The notes: generated by a model not told the origin, from the letters alone. Shown: positions 17,537 through 27,686, numbered from the stretch's first letter. The stretch is DNA of 55,267 nucleotides from Moraxella sp. (GCF_030525845.1 NZ_JAUNDY010000010.1:1-55267); one strand, 5' to 3'. Program-made: numbers and translations.

Positions 17537-19099
17537 TTAAAATATTCTGTTTAGACCATTTAACGCCGCCACACGATACGCCTCTGCCATCGTAGGATAG
17601 TTAAAAGTGGTATTCACAAAATATTCAAGTGTATGACCGCACTTCATGACCGCTTGACCGATGTGGATAATCTCTGAGGCGTGGTTGCCATAACAGTGAA
17701 TACCCAAAATTTCCAAAGTTTCACGATGAAATAGGATTTTTAGAACACCCGAACGCTCGCCAATGATTTGTGAACGTGCCAAATGCTTAAAGAATGCCTG
17801 ACCCACTTCATAAGGAATTTTATCTCTGGTCAAGTCCTCTTCGGTTGCCCCAATACTTGAAATCTCAGGAATGGTATAAATCCCTGTGGGTACGCTACTG
17901 ACAAATTCAGCGTGTTTATCCCCCACCATAAATCCTGCGGCGTTTCGCCCCTGATCATAGGCGGCTGACGCCAAAGATGGCCAACCAATCACATCGCCCA
18001 CCGCATAAATATGCTCGGCTTTTGTGCGGTAAGTCTTATCCACCTCAAGCTGTCCACGACTGGTCGCTGTCAAGCCCACCGCTTCTAGATTTAGACCATC
18101 TGTGTTGCCCGAACGACCATTGCACCATAAAATCGCATCGGATTTGATTTTTTTACCACTCTTTAAGTGTAAAATCACACAATCGTCAAATGTTTCTAAA
18201 CGTTCAATTTCTTCGTTATTGCGAATACGCACGCCAAATTGACGAAAGTCATGGGAGAGTGCATCTGAAATTTCATTATCCAGATAGCTTAAAAGCTGGT
18301 CTTTGCCGTTGATTAAATCCACCACATAGCCAAGCCCTGCAAAGATGGAGGCGTATTCACAACCAATCACGCCTGCCCCATAAATGATGATTTTTCGAGC
18401 CACATAATCCATTTGCAAAATTTTATCCGAGTCAAAGACACGAGGGTGGTCAAAATCCAAAGAATCTGGACGATAAGGGCGTGAACCCACCGCAATCACA
18501 GCCTTTTCAAAGGTAACGGTTTTTGCGCCTTCGCCATGCACTTGCTCGACTTCTAGCGTGTTTTTATCAACAAAACGTCCCCAGCCTTGAATAATTTCCA
18601 CACGGTTACGCTCATAAAATAGCTTATGGGTGTTTACTTGACTGGTAATCACACGTCTGGCTTTACTTAGCACTTTATTTAGAGGAACTTGAAAATTATC
18701 CGTAAATGAGCTAAATAGTGGGTCTCGACGCATGGCAATGATGTTAAATACCGATTGACGCAGTGCCTTACTAGGGATGGTACCCACATGGGCACAGTTG
18801 CCCCCCACTTGGTCTCTGGGGTCAATCACCGCCACTTTTAGACCTGATTTGGCAAGTTTCATGGCGGCCGCTTCGCCAGCAGGACCAGCACCGAGTACTA
18901 CCGCATCATACTCAAAACCGTGTCTTGATTTGCGTTTTAGGGAATTGATGGCAATACGCTGACCATCTAGTGGACTGATGAGCAAATGGCTTGTATCATG
19001 CTCATCGTGGTGAGGCTTCACAGCTTCTTTTGTGGCACTTGGTGCATCTGCCGCAACCTCAGGTGCTTTTTGGGCGGGTTTTTCGGTGGTTTTAGTCAT
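17537..19099 (-). CDS. sthA: Soluble pyridine nucleotide transhydrogenase SthA
   Basis: SthA is a cytosolic flavoprotein that moves reducing equivalents between NADPH and NAD. The 520-residue protein has the FAD-binding [14 protein letters not shown], the segment [16 protein letters not shown] in which the redox-active second cysteine of related disulfide reductases is replaced, and the NAD-binding [12 protein letters not shown]. The C-terminal dimerisation domain is complete. It is about 55 residues longer than E. coli SthA: the N-terminus carries an Ala/Glu/Lys/His-rich extension with no other start codon before the FAD motif. AAGG lies ten bases upstream of the ATG. Confidence 0.92.
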   Translation of the reverse strand: MTKTTEKPAQKAPEVAADAPSATKEAVKPHHDEHDTSHLLISPLDGQRIAINSLKRKSRHGFEYDAVVLGAGPAGEAAAMKLAKSGLKVAVIDPRDQVGGNCAHVGTIPSKALRQSVFNIIAMRRDPLFSSFTDNFQVPLNKVLSKARRVITSQVNTHKLFYERNRVEIIQGWGRFVDKNTLEVEQVHGEGAKTVTFEKAVIAVGSRPYRPDSLDFDHPRVFDSDKILQMDYVARKIIIYGAGVIGCEYASIFAGLGYVVDLINGKDQLLSYLDNEISDALSHDFRQFGVRIRNNEEIERLETFDDCVILHLKSGKKIKSDAILWCNGRSGNTDGLNLEAVGLTATSRGQLEVDKTYRTKAEHIYAVGDVIGWPSLASAAYDQGRNAAGFMVGDKHAEFVSSVPTGIYTIPEISSIGATEEDLTRDKIPYEVGQAFFKHLARSQIIGERSGVLKILFHRETLEILGIHCYGNHASEIIHIGQAVMKCGHTLEYFVNTTFNYPTMAEAYRVAALNGLNRIF

Positions 19100-19134
19100 T
19101 TCAATTTTACCTTATTATCAATAAATAGGACATC

Positions 19135-19494
19135 CTATTTTTGCTGTACTAATATCTCTTCTAATTGCCAAAATCCTGTGGGAGTATTTGTATTTCGGTC
19201 GATTTGTTGGCGAACTTTAATTTGGTAAGATACACCAACTTTTGCTTCAAAGCCTAGGATATCGTTATAGCCAATCCCAAAAATTTCATCATCAGCTCCC
19301 CCTGCTTTTTTGACAAGCAGACACTGCATCGGACTTGCTGAATTGCAAGCACCACGATAAGGCAACACTTCCAATATCTCGCTTGGCTGTAATGCCACAT
19401 CAGGAATATAACGTGGCTGTGGCTTAGGAGGCGTACTTTGACAAGCTACAAGACCCATCGCCAACACCACAGGCAATATTCTTAAAATTTTCAT
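19135..19494 (-). CDS. Small hypothetical lipoprotein
   Basis: I do not recognise this 119-residue protein. It has a lipoprotein signal peptide with lipobox LVAC (Cys18) followed by a Pro-rich spacer (STPPKPQPRY). Two more cysteines (ACNSASPMQC) could form a disulfide in the mature domain, which seems to be a small beta-rich fold. It lies between ppsR and sthA on the same strand, with 17- and 35-base gaps, so it may be part of the same transcript. Confidence 0.7.
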   Translation of the reverse strand: MKILRILPVVLAMGLVACQSTPPKPQPRYIPDVALQPSEILEVLPYRGACNSASPMQCLLVKKAGGADDEIFGIGYNDILGFEAKVGVSYQIKVRQQIDRNTNTPTGFWQLEEILVQQK

Positions 19495-19511
19495 ACTCTC
19501 TCACAATTTAA

Positions 19512-20393
19512 CTAACCAATCCGCCGTGCCAGCCCTGTAATCTGCAAAATACGAGTGGCAATTTCCTCAATACTCATCTCAGAGACGTTAAGGTTGGGGA
19601 TTTTTTGGGCGGTATAAATGGCTTGAATGGCTCGCTGTTCTTCTTGACATTGAGCGAGCGAAGCATAGCGACTGCCCGCTTTTCTTTCTTGGCGAATGCG
19701 TACCAATCGTTCGGTATCGATGGTAAGCCCAAACAACTTATGACGATACGGTTGTAATGCCTTCGGAAGGTTGCTACTATCCAAGTCATCTTCGGTCAAT
19801 GGATAATTCGCCGCTCGAATGCCAAATTGCAATGCCAAATACAGACTGGTTGGCGTCTTGCCAGAGCGAGACAACCCCACCAAGATGATGTCCGCCCCAT
19901 CGTAATGCGTGGTTCTCGCCCCATCGTCATTATCTAAGGCAAAATGCACCGCATCAATACGAGCCTTATAATCATCACTATCCACACGCCCATGTGCCAT
20001 GCCCGCATGAGGATTTGGCTCTTCGCCGATTTCGCCTGCAATGCGTGCGATTAACCCTTCATAGATATCCAGATTGGTTGCGTCCGCTTCATTGATGATA
20101 TTGCGAATCTCATCACTAACGATGGTATCAAAAACTAGTGGCTTTAAACCTGATGCCTGATGTGCTTCATTGATGCGTTTAACCGCCTCACGTGCCAGCT
20201 CATCGGTATCAACATAAGGAATGATTTTAATATCAAATTTGACATTGCCAAACTGACTAAGCAACGAGCGTCCCAGTGTCTCAGCGGTAATGGCGGTACC
20301 ATCAGAGATAAAAAACGCACTGCGAAGCATGGTAGAATTACCCTGCAAGGTAGAATGTACTTGCTCGGTGGGCGATGGATTGTGAACGTACAT
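19512..20393 (-). CDS. ppsR: PEP synthase regulatory protein (kinase/phosphorylase) PpsR
   Basis: PpsR (DUF299) phosphorylates and reactivates PEP synthase, using ADP for inactivation and Pi-dependent phosphorolysis for activation. The family N-terminus LRSAFFISDGTAITAETLG and the P-loop-like GLSRSGKTPTSLYLA are present. The ATG at 20393 has a strong AAGGGAT upstream and gives 293 residues; an internal ATG at 20330 matches the usual family start, so 21 leading residues are uncertain. Its target ppsA is 4.2 kb away and divergent. In E. coli the two are adjacent; here a peptidoglycan O-acetylation cassette lies between. Confidence 0.93.
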   Translation of the reverse strand: MYVHNPSPTEQVHSTLQGNSTMLRSAFFISDGTAITAETLGRSLLSQFGNVKFDIKIIPYVDTDELAREAVKRINEAHQASGLKPLVFDTIVSDEIRNIINEADATNLDIYEGLIARIAGEIGEEPNPHAGMAHGRVDSDDYKARIDAVHFALDNDDGARTTHYDGADIILVGLSRSGKTPTSLYLALQFGIRAANYPLTEDDLDSSNLPKALQPYRHKLFGLTIDTERLVRIRQERKAGSRYASLAQCQEEQRAIQAIYTAQKIPNLNVSEMSIEEIATRILQITGLARRIG

Positions 20394-20498
20394 GACTATC
20401 CCTTATCGTTTTCATCATCACATAAATTCCTTGCAGTATAGCACAAAAATAGCGAACTTTGTAGGTAAATTTGTATGCCTATCAAACCCATAATCAGC

Positions 20499-20526
20499 TT
20501 GCAATTTGCATAAAATTTGTTAAAAT
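20499..20526 (+). promoter_or_regulatory. Promoter of the O-acetylation cassette
   Basis: TTGCAA (20499-20504) and TAAAAT (20521-20526) are 16 bases apart. A strong AGGAAG ribosome site follows at 20564-20569, before the first cassette gene. Confidence 0.55.
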
Positions 20527-20574
20527 TTAGCGTTTTATAAACATTGTCTAATCACCAAAAAGCTAGGAAGCCAC

Positions 20575-22083
20575 ATGTTTTCTTTTTTATCCGTAGAGTT
20601 TGCTTTATTTTTCTTTGTATTCTTTTTGGTGTATTGGTCATTTAGAAAAAGACCTGACATTCAAAACATCATTTTGTTATTTGCAAGTTATTTTATCATT
20701 TATTTGATGGCAGGAATTGTTGCCATATCCGTATTATCACTATTTAGTGTACTCATTTTTATCATTGCCAAATTTATCATCACATCAAATTACAAAAAAT
20801 CATGGTTAATCACTGGTATTATCATTACACTTGCTAATTTATCCGTCTTTAAGTATTACGACTTTTTTAGAAACAATATCAGCCATGTCATGCAATCACT
20901 TAGCATGGATGAAAGTGGTTTATTGGCAAATATTATTTTTCCATTAGGGATTTCTTATTATTCATTTCAAGCCATTAGCTATTTGGTAACATTGTACCAA
21001 TACAACAAAAAACCAATCTTGGAATATGATGAGATTCCTCAATTATCATTTTGGCAAACCCTGACTTATTTTTCATTTTTTGCCACCATCTCATCAGGAC
21101 CCATCAGTCGAGTAAACCCAACAAAAGGATTACATGACATCGAAGGCAATAAATATGGCATGTACGAACAATTAAATACACCCTACCAACGTGATTTATT
21201 ATACCCCAAAATTGCTTTTGCACTCATTTTAGTTGCTCTTGCCAAAAAATGGTGGCTTTCAGGCTACTTGGCGGATAATTGGGTTAATCCTGTTTTTGCC
21301 AATCCCACAGGGTTTCACAGTCTAGAAATTTTGGCGGCGATTTATGGTTATACTTTGCAGTTGTTTTTGGATTTTTCTGGATATAGCGAAATGATGGTGG
21401 CATTTGGGCTATTGCTTGGATTTCGATTGCCAATGAATTTTAATGCCCCTTTATTGGCACATAATATCAGGAATTTTTGGGATAGATGGCATATTAGCTT
21501 ATCTACATGGATACGAGATTATATTTATATTCCATTAGGTGGAAGCAGAAAGGGCTTTCTTATCACGCAACTAAACCTCATTATTGCGATGGTGATATCA
21601 GGTATTTGGCATGGCTCAACATTAAATTTCTTCTTTTGGGGTCTTTTGCATGCCATTGCCATCGCCCTTCTAAATACAGGGGATTTAATCTGCCAAAAAA
21701 TAAAGCATTCCACAGAGAGAAATTTCTTGACTAATACTGGAAAAACTGGGAAAACAATAGGCGTGATTGCAACCATACACTTTGTAGTATTTGCTTTTGT
21801 ATTTTTTAGGGCGACCACTCTCAATGAAGCCATATTAATCTTTAATGCTTTGATATTTAACCACACCAATGTTTTATGGACAAATAACCCTTTGTATTTA
21901 CTAGCGATATTAGGATTATCTTGGCTGCTTTATCCCATATTTTATCGACGCAGAATGCACATCGCTCAGACAATCAATCAAATGCCATCTCTTTGGTTTT
22001 ATGCGGTATGTTTTTTATTATTTATGACAGTGGTTATTTTAGCACCATCTGGCATACCCGGATTTATTTATGCTAATTTTTAA
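20575..22083 (+). CDS. patA: MBOAT O-acyltransferase, PatA-like (peptidoglycan O-acetylation)
   Basis: This 502-residue polytopic inner-membrane protein belongs to the MBOAT family, in the branch of AlgI and PatA/PacA. These proteins move acetyl groups across the inner membrane to a periplasmic partner. The conserved block FWDRWHISLSTWIRDYIYIP has Trp305/His306, and SGIWHGS has the invariant His346. It is followed after 11 bases by a PatB-like SGNH protein and then by an Ape1-like esterase, the combination known from Neisseria and Campylobacter peptidoglycan O-acetylation. That context, more than the sequence, separates PatA from AlgI. AGGAAG precedes the start. Codons are more AT-rich than in the flanking ppsA. 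Confidence 0.82.
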   Translation: MFSFLSVEFALFFFVFFLVYWSFRKRPDIQNIILLFASYFIIYLMAGIVAISVLSLFSVLIFIIAKFIITSNYKKSWLITGIIITLANLSVFKYYDFFRNNISHVMQSLSMDESGLLANIIFPLGISYYSFQAISYLVTLYQYNKKPILEYDEIPQLSFWQTLTYFSFFATISSGPISRVNPTKGLHDIEGNKYGMYEQLNTPYQRDLLYPKIAFALILVALAKKWWLSGYLADNWVNPVFANPTGFHSLEILAAIYGYTLQLFLDFSGYSEMMVAFGLLLGFRLPMNFNAPLLAHNIRNFWDRWHISLSTWIRDYIYIPLGGSRKGFLITQLNLIIAMVISGIWHGSTLNFFFWGLLHAIAIALLNTGDLICQKIKHSTERNFLTNTGKTGKTIGVIATIHFVVFAFVFFRATTLNEAILIFNALIFNHTNVLWTNNPLYLLAILGLSWLLYPIFYRRRMHIAQTINQMPSLWFYAVCFLLFMTVVILAPSGIPGFIYANF

Positions 22084-22094
22084 AGGAATTTGTC

Positions 22095-23186
22095 ATGCAA
22101 ACCCACAATGAACATAAAAAAAATGATGCCAGTTATGACGACGATAATGAAAACGAAATGGATTATGATGACTTTAAATCATCATTGATGAGTGCGGTAT
22201 TATTTTTACTACTATCCATCACAGCAGGTGTTTGGATAATGCAAAAATCTATCAATAACTATTATTTACAAACTTATCATACGCCCAGTCCTTTGAGTAA
22301 AATAAACCACTCATGGTGGCAAATGGGCGAAAGAATTGGCGATGGCTTATATCGTTATCATGATAATGCTGTCAATTACATTGAACAATTTAACCAAAAC
22401 ATCATTAACAATTTTAATGATAATTATGCTTATACATCAGTATATAAAGCACAGTTATTGGAAAATGAAATAAAAGAAAAAATACGCCTCCAAAAAGAAA
22501 AAGAACTTCTTGACCAAAAAATCCTTGCTGACCAAAAACAATCGGAATTGACCCAATCTTTAACCATCAACAAAACCCAAAAAGTATTTTTTGCAGGGGA
22601 TTCTCTTATGCAAGGAATTGCCCCACACATGCAAAAATATTTACAAGGCTTGGGAATAGATTCCATCAACCTTAGTAAGCAAAGCACAGGATTATCCTAT
22701 CCAAAGTTTTTTGATTGGAACAACACCATTAAAAAAACCTTAGAATCTGATGAAAATATCAAAGTATTAATTATTATGCTCGGAGCAAACGACCCATGGG
22801 ACATGCCAGCCAAAAATGGCAAATACCTAAAATTTGAAAGCGATGAATGGATAGCTGAATATCAAATGCGTATGAGAGACATCATTGAGTTCTCCAAAAA
22901 TCGTCATGTTGGAATTATCTGGATTACCCCACCAAACATGAAAAAAGACAAATTAAACCACCAAATGATTCATCTCAATGACGTGATGGTTTCAGAGTTA
23001 AATAAACACAATATCCAAATTATTGATTCACGTCCAATTATGGGTGGCAGCAACAATCATTACAATGATTATCTTGAAAAAGATGGTAAAAAGATTAAAG
23101 TGCGTAGTGCCGATGGCATTCATTTTTCGCCTGAGGGACAACGCATTCTTGCCAAAGAAGTACAGTCTTACTTAATCATTAATTAA
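22095..23186 (+). CDS. patB: Membrane-anchored SGNH (DUF459) O-acetyltransferase, PatB-like
   Basis: This 363-residue protein has a short acidic cytosolic tail, one membrane segment at about residues 33-50, a predicted coiled coil (residues 110-150, rich in Lys/Glu/Gln) and a periplasmic SGNH domain of the DUF459 type. The nucleophile is Ser170 in FFAGDSLMQG, the Asn/Gly block is MLGANDPWDM, and the Asp-His pair is D340/H343 in DGIHFS. In PatB this domain transfers acetate to MurNAc O6 in peptidoglycan. The order MBOAT, SGNH, esterase supports this role. An alternative is O-acetylation of another surface polymer. Confidence 0.78.
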   Translation: MQTHNEHKKNDASYDDDNENEMDYDDFKSSLMSAVLFLLLSITAGVWIMQKSINNYYLQTYHTPSPLSKINHSWWQMGERIGDGLYRYHDNAVNYIEQFNQNIINNFNDNYAYTSVYKAQLLENEIKEKIRLQKEKELLDQKILADQKQSELTQSLTINKTQKVFFAGDSLMQGIAPHMQKYLQGLGIDSINLSKQSTGLSYPKFFDWNNTIKKTLESDENIKVLIIMLGANDPWDMPAKNGKYLKFESDEWIAEYQMRMRDIIEFSKNRHVGIIWITPPNMKKDKLNHQMIHLNDVMVSELNKHNIQIIDSRPIMGGSNNHYNDYLEKDGKKIKVRSADGIHFSPEGQRILAKEVQSYLIIN

Positions 23187-23207
23187 TTAATTCAAAAGAG
23201 GCAAATC

Positions 23208-24449
23208 ATGACATTATTTAATAAAACTTCCTCCAGCATACTGTTTTTGTCCTGTCTAAGCACCTTTGCTCATGCCAACCTTACCAACTTTGGCGACCCA
23301 AATACACACACGCTCACACAAGCCATGACCAACCATTCGGTGCATGTCGTACAACTAGGCGACAGCCACACCGCAGGCGACACCATGACGGACGCACTAC
23401 GAGATAGATTGCAAGGCGTGATGGGCGATGGCGGCATGGGCTGGGCGATGCCAATGTATTTTAGCGGTCAGCGAATGGCAAGATTTAGCTATGACAATGT
23501 GGATTTTTCCCCCATTTCTAGTCGCACCAACCAAAGTATCAGCTACACACTAGGAGGACTTGTCGCCACACCCCAAACAAATGGAGCAAGCCTCACCCTA
23601 AAACCCAAAAAAGGCAATGAACCCACCCAAAAAATTTGGGTAAGTATCCGCCAAAGCCCCAATGATGGTCGTTTCACAGGGGTGGACGCACGAGGCCATC
23701 AATTTATCCTAGAAGCCCCCCACAAAAACAACAGCTGGCAAATGGTTGTTGTAGATGCCATGCCTCCTTTTACCATTTATAGCGAAAATGCCACAAATTC
23801 CGCCATCGGTGGCTGGTGGGCGTTCAATCCAAGCGGACGTGGTGCAGTCGTATCAGCATTAGGCATTAACGGAGCAGAATTATCACATTGGAGTCGCTGG
23901 AATACAAATGCATGGAAAAACGAACTTGCCATCATCAGCCCCAATCTCATTATCCTCGCCTACGGCACAAACGAAGCATACAATAATGTATCCGTCGACA
24001 TCGTACGCACAACACTTACCGAAAAAGTTCGTCAAGTCCGCACCGCAAGCCCACGTTCAGCCATCATGATTTTGGGTGCTCCTGAATCCCTAAAAAGCAC
24101 CAATGGCGGTTGTGGTACACGCCCTACTCATCTATCTGAAATACAAATCGCCCAACAACAAGTCGCCCAAAACGAACGTACCCTATACTGGGATTGGCAA
24201 TCTGCTATGGGTGGATCATGCACCATGAAATCCTGGATAAATCAAGGACTTGCCAATAAAGACGGCGTACATTTCTCCAAATCTGGCTACCAAAGATTGG
24301 GATATCAACTTGCCAATGATTTGCTCTCTTTACAAACACAAAACGCCCCCATCACGTACAATATCGGACAAACCCAAAGCACGTCCACTTCTCATGCTAA
24401 CGCTAATGGGCAAGGCAGGGGTTTTATCCGCATTGAAAGAGCGAAATAA
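23208..24449 (+). CDS. ape1: Periplasmic SGNH peptidoglycan O-acetyl esterase, Ape1-like
   Basis: This 413-residue secreted protein removes O-acetyl groups, if it acts like Neisseria Ape1, allowing lytic transglycosylases to work. It has a Sec signal peptide (residues 1-23, ending AHA), the nucleophile block VQLGDSHTAGD with Ser53, a carbohydrate-binding-like insertion at about residues 90-200, LAYGTNEAY as block III, and the Asp-His pair D352/H355 in DGVHFS. The long form of the GDSH block with TAGD is characteristic of Ape1-type esterases. It lies 21 bases after patB, in the same operon, and before a strong terminator. Confidence 0.8.
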   Translation: MTLFNKTSSSILFLSCLSTFAHANLTNFGDPNTHTLTQAMTNHSVHVVQLGDSHTAGDTMTDALRDRLQGVMGDGGMGWAMPMYFSGQRMARFSYDNVDFSPISSRTNQSISYTLGGLVATPQTNGASLTLKPKKGNEPTQKIWVSIRQSPNDGRFTGVDARGHQFILEAPHKNNSWQMVVVDAMPPFTIYSENATNSAIGGWWAFNPSGRGAVVSALGINGAELSHWSRWNTNAWKNELAIISPNLIILAYGTNEAYNNVSVDIVRTTLTEKVRQVRTASPRSAIMILGAPESLKSTNGGCGTRPTHLSEIQIAQQQVAQNERTLYWDWQSAMGGSCTMKSWINQGLANKDGVHFSKSGYQRLGYQLANDLLSLQTQNAPITYNIGQTQSTSTSHANANGQGRGFIRIERAK

Positions 24450-24483
24450 CCTCACAACAGCGGTTTATATTTTTGAGTATTGC

Positions 24484-24523
24484 AAAATGGGTGTATTTAT
24501 TTAAAAAATATACCCATTTTTTT
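24484..24523 (+). terminator. Terminator of the O-acetylation cassette
   Basis: AAAATGGGTGTAT pairs with ATATACCCATTTT (one G-U pair) and is followed by a run of T bases. It separates ape1 from the ppsA promoter. Confidence 0.85.
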
Positions 24524-24534
24524 ATAAAATAAAA

Positions 24535-24563
24535 TTGAGTATTGGTAAATTAGCCGTTATAAT
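24535..24563 (+). promoter_or_regulatory. Promoter of ppsA
   Basis: TTGAGT (24535-24540), a 17-base spacer and TATAAT (24558-24563). AAGGG lies six bases before the ppsA start codon. Confidence 0.8.
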
Positions 24564-24596
24564 TTAGCAAATTTTTCACATTAATAAGGGTGTTTT

Positions 24597-26957
24597 ATGG
24601 CACAAGTCATTCCATTTAGCAAACTTGGCAAACATGATGTAGAGATTGTCGGTGGTAAAAACTCATCTCTTGGCGAGATGATTAGTAATTTGGCAAATGT
24701 GGGCGTGTCCGTGCCAAATGGTTTTGCGACTACCGCAGAAGCATTCAACCGCTTTTTGAATGAAACAGGACTGCTTGACAAAATCAATGCCGAGCTTAAA
24801 GGGCTTGATGTGGACGATGTCGAAAAATTAGCCGAAGTTGGTGCTAAGGTACGTGGCTGGGTTGTTGACCAAGAACTCCCCAAAGACCTAGAAGATGAAA
24901 TCCGCACTGCTTATGCTGAGCTGACAGGCGGTCAAGACGTGGCGGTGGCGGTGCGTTCGTCTGCGACTGCTGAGGACTTGCCTGATGCGTCTTTTGCAGG
25001 TCAACAAGAGACATTCCTCAACATTCGTGGCATTGACAATGTGCTGATTGCCATTAAAGAAGTCTTTGCCAGTCTGTACAATGACCGTGCGATTGCCTAT
25101 CGTGTTCATAAAGGCTTTGAACACGCAGGCGTGGCACTCTCAGCGGGCATTCAGCGAATGGTACGCTCAGAGACGGGCACCTCTGGTGTGATGTTTACGC
25201 TTGATACTGAGAGTGGCTTTAATGAAGTGGTATTTATCACCGCAAGCTACGGTTTGGGCGAAATGGTGGTGCAAGGGGCGGTCAATCCCGATGAATTTTA
25301 TTTGTCCAAAAAACTCCTTGCCGAAAATCGCCCTGCGGTGGTTCGCCGTAATCTTGGTTCAAAACACATCAAAATGGTCTATGGCGATGAAGGTAGCACC
25401 AAACGCTCCACCAAGATTGTCGATGTCGATAAAGCCGACCGCAATCAGTTTGCTCTGACCACCGATGAGTTGACTCGTCTTGCCAAACAAGCCCTCATCA
25501 TCGAAAAACACTACGGCTGTCCGATGGACATCGAATGGGCAAAAGACGGCGACACAGGCGAACTCTTTATCGTCCAAGCTCGCCCAGAAACGGTCAAATC
25601 CCGCCAAGACAAAACCAGCATGGAGCGTTATGTCATCAATAGTAAAGGAGCAAAAGTCCTTTGTGAGGGTCGCTCTATTGGTCAGCGTGTGGGAGCGGGC
25701 AAAGTGCGTATCGTTACCAATCTAAATGAAATGAGCAAGGTAGAAGAGGGCGATGTGCTGGTGTCCGACATGACCGACCCAGACTGGGAACCTGTGATGA
25801 AACGAGCCAGTGCCATCATTACCAATCGTGGTGGTCGTACCTGCCATGCGGCGATTATCGCTCGTGAGCTTGGCGTGCCTGCGATTGTGGGTTGTGGTAA
25901 TGCCACCGAACTGCTCACAGACGGCCAAGAAGTTACCGTCTCCTGTGCTGAGGGCGATACAGGCTTTATTTATGATGGCATTTTGGATTTTGAGGTGCAA
26001 AAAAATTCTGTCGCCACCATGCCAGAGCTTGGCTTTAAAGTGATGATGAACGTGGGTAATCCTGACCGCGCCTTTGACTTTGCTCAAATTCCAAACGAAG
26101 GCGTGGGCTTGGCTCGCCTTGAATTTATCATTAACCGCATGATTGGCGTACACCCCAAAGCCCTACTCAATGTTGATACCCTGCCCCAAGAAACCAAAGC
26201 CCAAGTCTTTGAACGAATCGCAGGTTATAACTCGCCTGTGGAATTTTATATCAACAAACTCATCGAAGGTATTTCTACCCTTGCGGTGGCGTTCCGTGAT
26301 AAGCCTGTCATCGTGCGCATGAGTGATTTTAAATCCAATGAATACGCCAACCTCATCGGTGGTAAGCTCTACGAACCGCACGAGGAAAACCCCATGCTAG
26401 GTTTCCGTGGGGCGAGCCGTTATATTTCGGAAAATTTCCGTGATTGCTTTGAGCTTGAATGCCGTGCGTTGAAGTATGTCCGAGATGACATGGGACTGAC
26501 CAATGTCAAAATTATGATTCCTTTTGTGCGTACCACAGGCGAGGCAAAAGCGGTTATTGAACTGCTTGAAAAAAATGGCTTAAAGCGTGGACAAAATGAT
26601 TTAGAAATCATCATGATGTGCGAATTGCCAACCAACGCTCTCTTGGCTGATGAATTTTTGCAATACTTTGATGGTTTCTCCATTGGCTCAAACGACCTAA
26701 CGCAATTGACGCTTGGTCTTGACCGTGATAGTGGTATTGTCTCGCATCTATTTGATGAGCGAGACCCTGCGGTCAAAAAACTGCTTGGTATGGCGATTGA
26801 GGCGTGCCGCAAGCAAGGTAAGTATGTCGGTATCTGCGGTCAAGGGCCGTCCGACCACCCAGACCTTGCCAAATGGCTCATGGAACAAGGCATCAGCTCA
26901 GTATCGCTAAACCCTGATACAGTGTTGGATACTTGGTTGTTCTTAGCGAATAAATAA
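24597..26957 (+). CDS. ppsA: Phosphoenolpyruvate synthase PpsA
   Basis: PpsA makes PEP from pyruvate and ATP for gluconeogenesis. The 786-residue protein has the N-terminal ATP-binding domain ([11 protein letters not shown] and [20 protein letters not shown]), the phosphohistidine domain [15 protein letters not shown] with catalytic His417, and the C-terminal PEP-binding domain ending at a [10 protein letters not shown] motif with the catalytic Cys. A regulatory threonine lies next to the His (RTC), the usual PpsR target. It has its own promoter, separated from the upstream cassette by a terminator. ppsR lies upstream on the opposite strand, beyond the cassette. Confidence 0.97.
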   Translation: MAQVIPFSKLGKHDVEIVGGKNSSLGEMISNLANVGVSVPNGFATTAEAFNRFLNETGLLDKINAELKGLDVDDVEKLAEVGAKVRGWVVDQELPKDLEDEIRTAYAELTGGQDVAVAVRSSATAEDLPDASFAGQQETFLNIRGIDNVLIAIKEVFASLYNDRAIAYRVHKGFEHAGVALSAGIQRMVRSETGTSGVMFTLDTESGFNEVVFITASYGLGEMVVQGAVNPDEFYLSKKLLAENRPAVVRRNLGSKHIKMVYGDEGSTKRSTKIVDVDKADRNQFALTTDELTRLAKQALIIEKHYGCPMDIEWAKDGDTGELFIVQARPETVKSRQDKTSMERYVINSKGAKVLCEGRSIGQRVGAGKVRIVTNLNEMSKVEEGDVLVSDMTDPDWEPVMKRASAIITNRGGRTCHAAIIARELGVPAIVGCGNATELLTDGQEVTVSCAEGDTGFIYDGILDFEVQKNSVATMPELGFKVMMNVGNPDRAFDFAQIPNEGVGLARLEFIINRMIGVHPKALLNVDTLPQETKAQVFERIAGYNSPVEFYINKLIEGISTLAVAFRDKPVIVRMSDFKSNEYANLIGGKLYEPHEENPMLGFRGASRYISENFRDCFELECRALKYVRDDMGLTNVKIMIPFVRTTGEAKAVIELLEKNGLKRGQNDLEIIMMCELPTNALLADEFLQYFDGFSIGSNDLTQLTLGLDRDSGIVSHLFDERDPAVKKLLGMAIEACRKQGKYVGICGQGPSDHPDLAKWLMEQGISSVSLNPDTVLDTWLFLANK

Positions 26958-27021
26958 AACATATGGGGACAGCACGATGCTTGTCCCCATACTTACGTTT
27001 TACGCAACACGGAATAATGAT

Positions 27022-27396
27022 ATGATGAAATTTTTAACAATAGTAACTTTTGCCCTATTGCCACTCTCAGCTCTCGCCAATCAAGTGTACTTTCAAAGCC
27101 CATCTGGTAATATTTATTGCGAAGGTGGAAACGGTAGCGTTGGGTGCTTTATTTTTGAAACCAATCAAGGCGTCAATGATGGTTGTGCTTACATTATTGA
27201 AAGCGGTGCTAGCAAAGCTCGCCGAGTATGCGGTGCAGATGGTTCAAATGATGATGAGCCAGTTACCACCTTGCATTACGGCAAGTCCATCAACGGTAAG
27301 GGCTGGACTTGCACCAGTCAGCAGGTAGGCATGCGGTGCGTAAACAAAGCAGGCAAAGGCTTTCAGTTAAGTCGTGCCAAACAAAGCTTATTTTAA
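27022..27396 (+). CDS. Small Cys-rich secreted protein, DUF6636-like
   Basis: This 124-residue protein has a Sec signal peptide (MMKFLTIVTFALLPLSALA) and a mature domain that begins VYFQSPSGNIYC, a motif like that of DUF6636 (F-x-S-P-S-G-N-I-x-C). Six further Cys residues suggest three disulfides in the periplasm. No catalytic residues can be named. I chose the ATG at 27022, with GGAA upstream; the next codon is also ATG, so the start may be 27025. It follows ppsA after 64 bases on the same strand and may share its transcript. Confidence 0.65.
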   Translation: MMKFLTIVTFALLPLSALANQVYFQSPSGNIYCEGGNGSVGCFIFETNQGVNDGCAYIIESGASKARRVCGADGSNDDEPVTTLHYGKSINGKGWTCTSQQVGMRCVNKAGKGFQLSRAKQSLF

Positions 27397-27430
27397 AAAG
27401 CATAAATTTAAAAAAAATTGCAAAAACCCC

Positions 27431-27458
27431 TTGACTAAATTTTAAAATCAGCTATAAT
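27431..27458 (+). promoter_or_regulatory. Promoter of tRNA-Leu
   Basis: TTGACT (27431-27436), a 16-base spacer and TATAAT (27453-27458). Transcription would start about 30 bases before the tRNA. Confidence 0.85.
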
Positions 27459-27494
27459 ATGCACCCATAGCAAGCAACAATGCTAACCACTCAT

Positions 27495-27580
27495 GCCAGT
27501 GTGGTGAAATTGGTAGACACGACGGATTCAAAATCCGTTGCCTAATAAGCGTGTCGGTTCGAGTCCGACCACTGGTACCA
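27495..27580 (+). tRNA. tRNA-Leu (anticodon CAA)
   Basis: This 86-nt class II tRNA has the acceptor stem GCCAGTG/CACTGGT, the anticodon stem ACGGA/TCCGT with loop TTCAAAA (anticodon CAA, reads UUG), a long variable arm, the T-loop GGTTCGAGTCC, and an encoded CCA end. The first acceptor pair is G-U. Its 3' end is the likely integration site for the integrase gene that follows. Confidence 0.96.
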
Positions 27581-27582
27581 TC

Positions 27583-27685
27583 TATTTTTCCGCTTACGTT
27601 CGTGGAAGTTCACAAAACCCCTAAAAATCAATATTTTAGGGGGTTTTTTAATGCCTTATTTTTCCGTTTTCGTTCGCAAAAGTTC
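27583..27685 (+). repeat. Pair of 29-nt direct repeats, likely integrase arm sites
   Basis: Copies at 27583-27611 and 27657-27685 start with TATTTTTCCG and share CGTTCG and AAGTTC; they differ at 5 of 29 positions. They lie between the tRNA 3' end and the integrase gene, where tyrosine integrases usually bind arm-type sites. Confidence 0.6.
27614..27649 (+). terminator. Terminator of tRNA-Leu
   Basis: CCCCTAAAA and TTTTAGGGG pair around a 7-base loop, with A-rich and T-rich flanks (GGTTTTTT). It lies between the two direct repeats. Confidence 0.85.
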
Positions 27686-27686
27686 G

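Noticed and set aside
20330-20393. ppsR starting at the internal ATG (20330) rather than 20393.
   Set aside because: The upstream ATG has the better ribosome site (AAGGGAT); the internal start fits the family better, so both remain possible and the longer form is listed.
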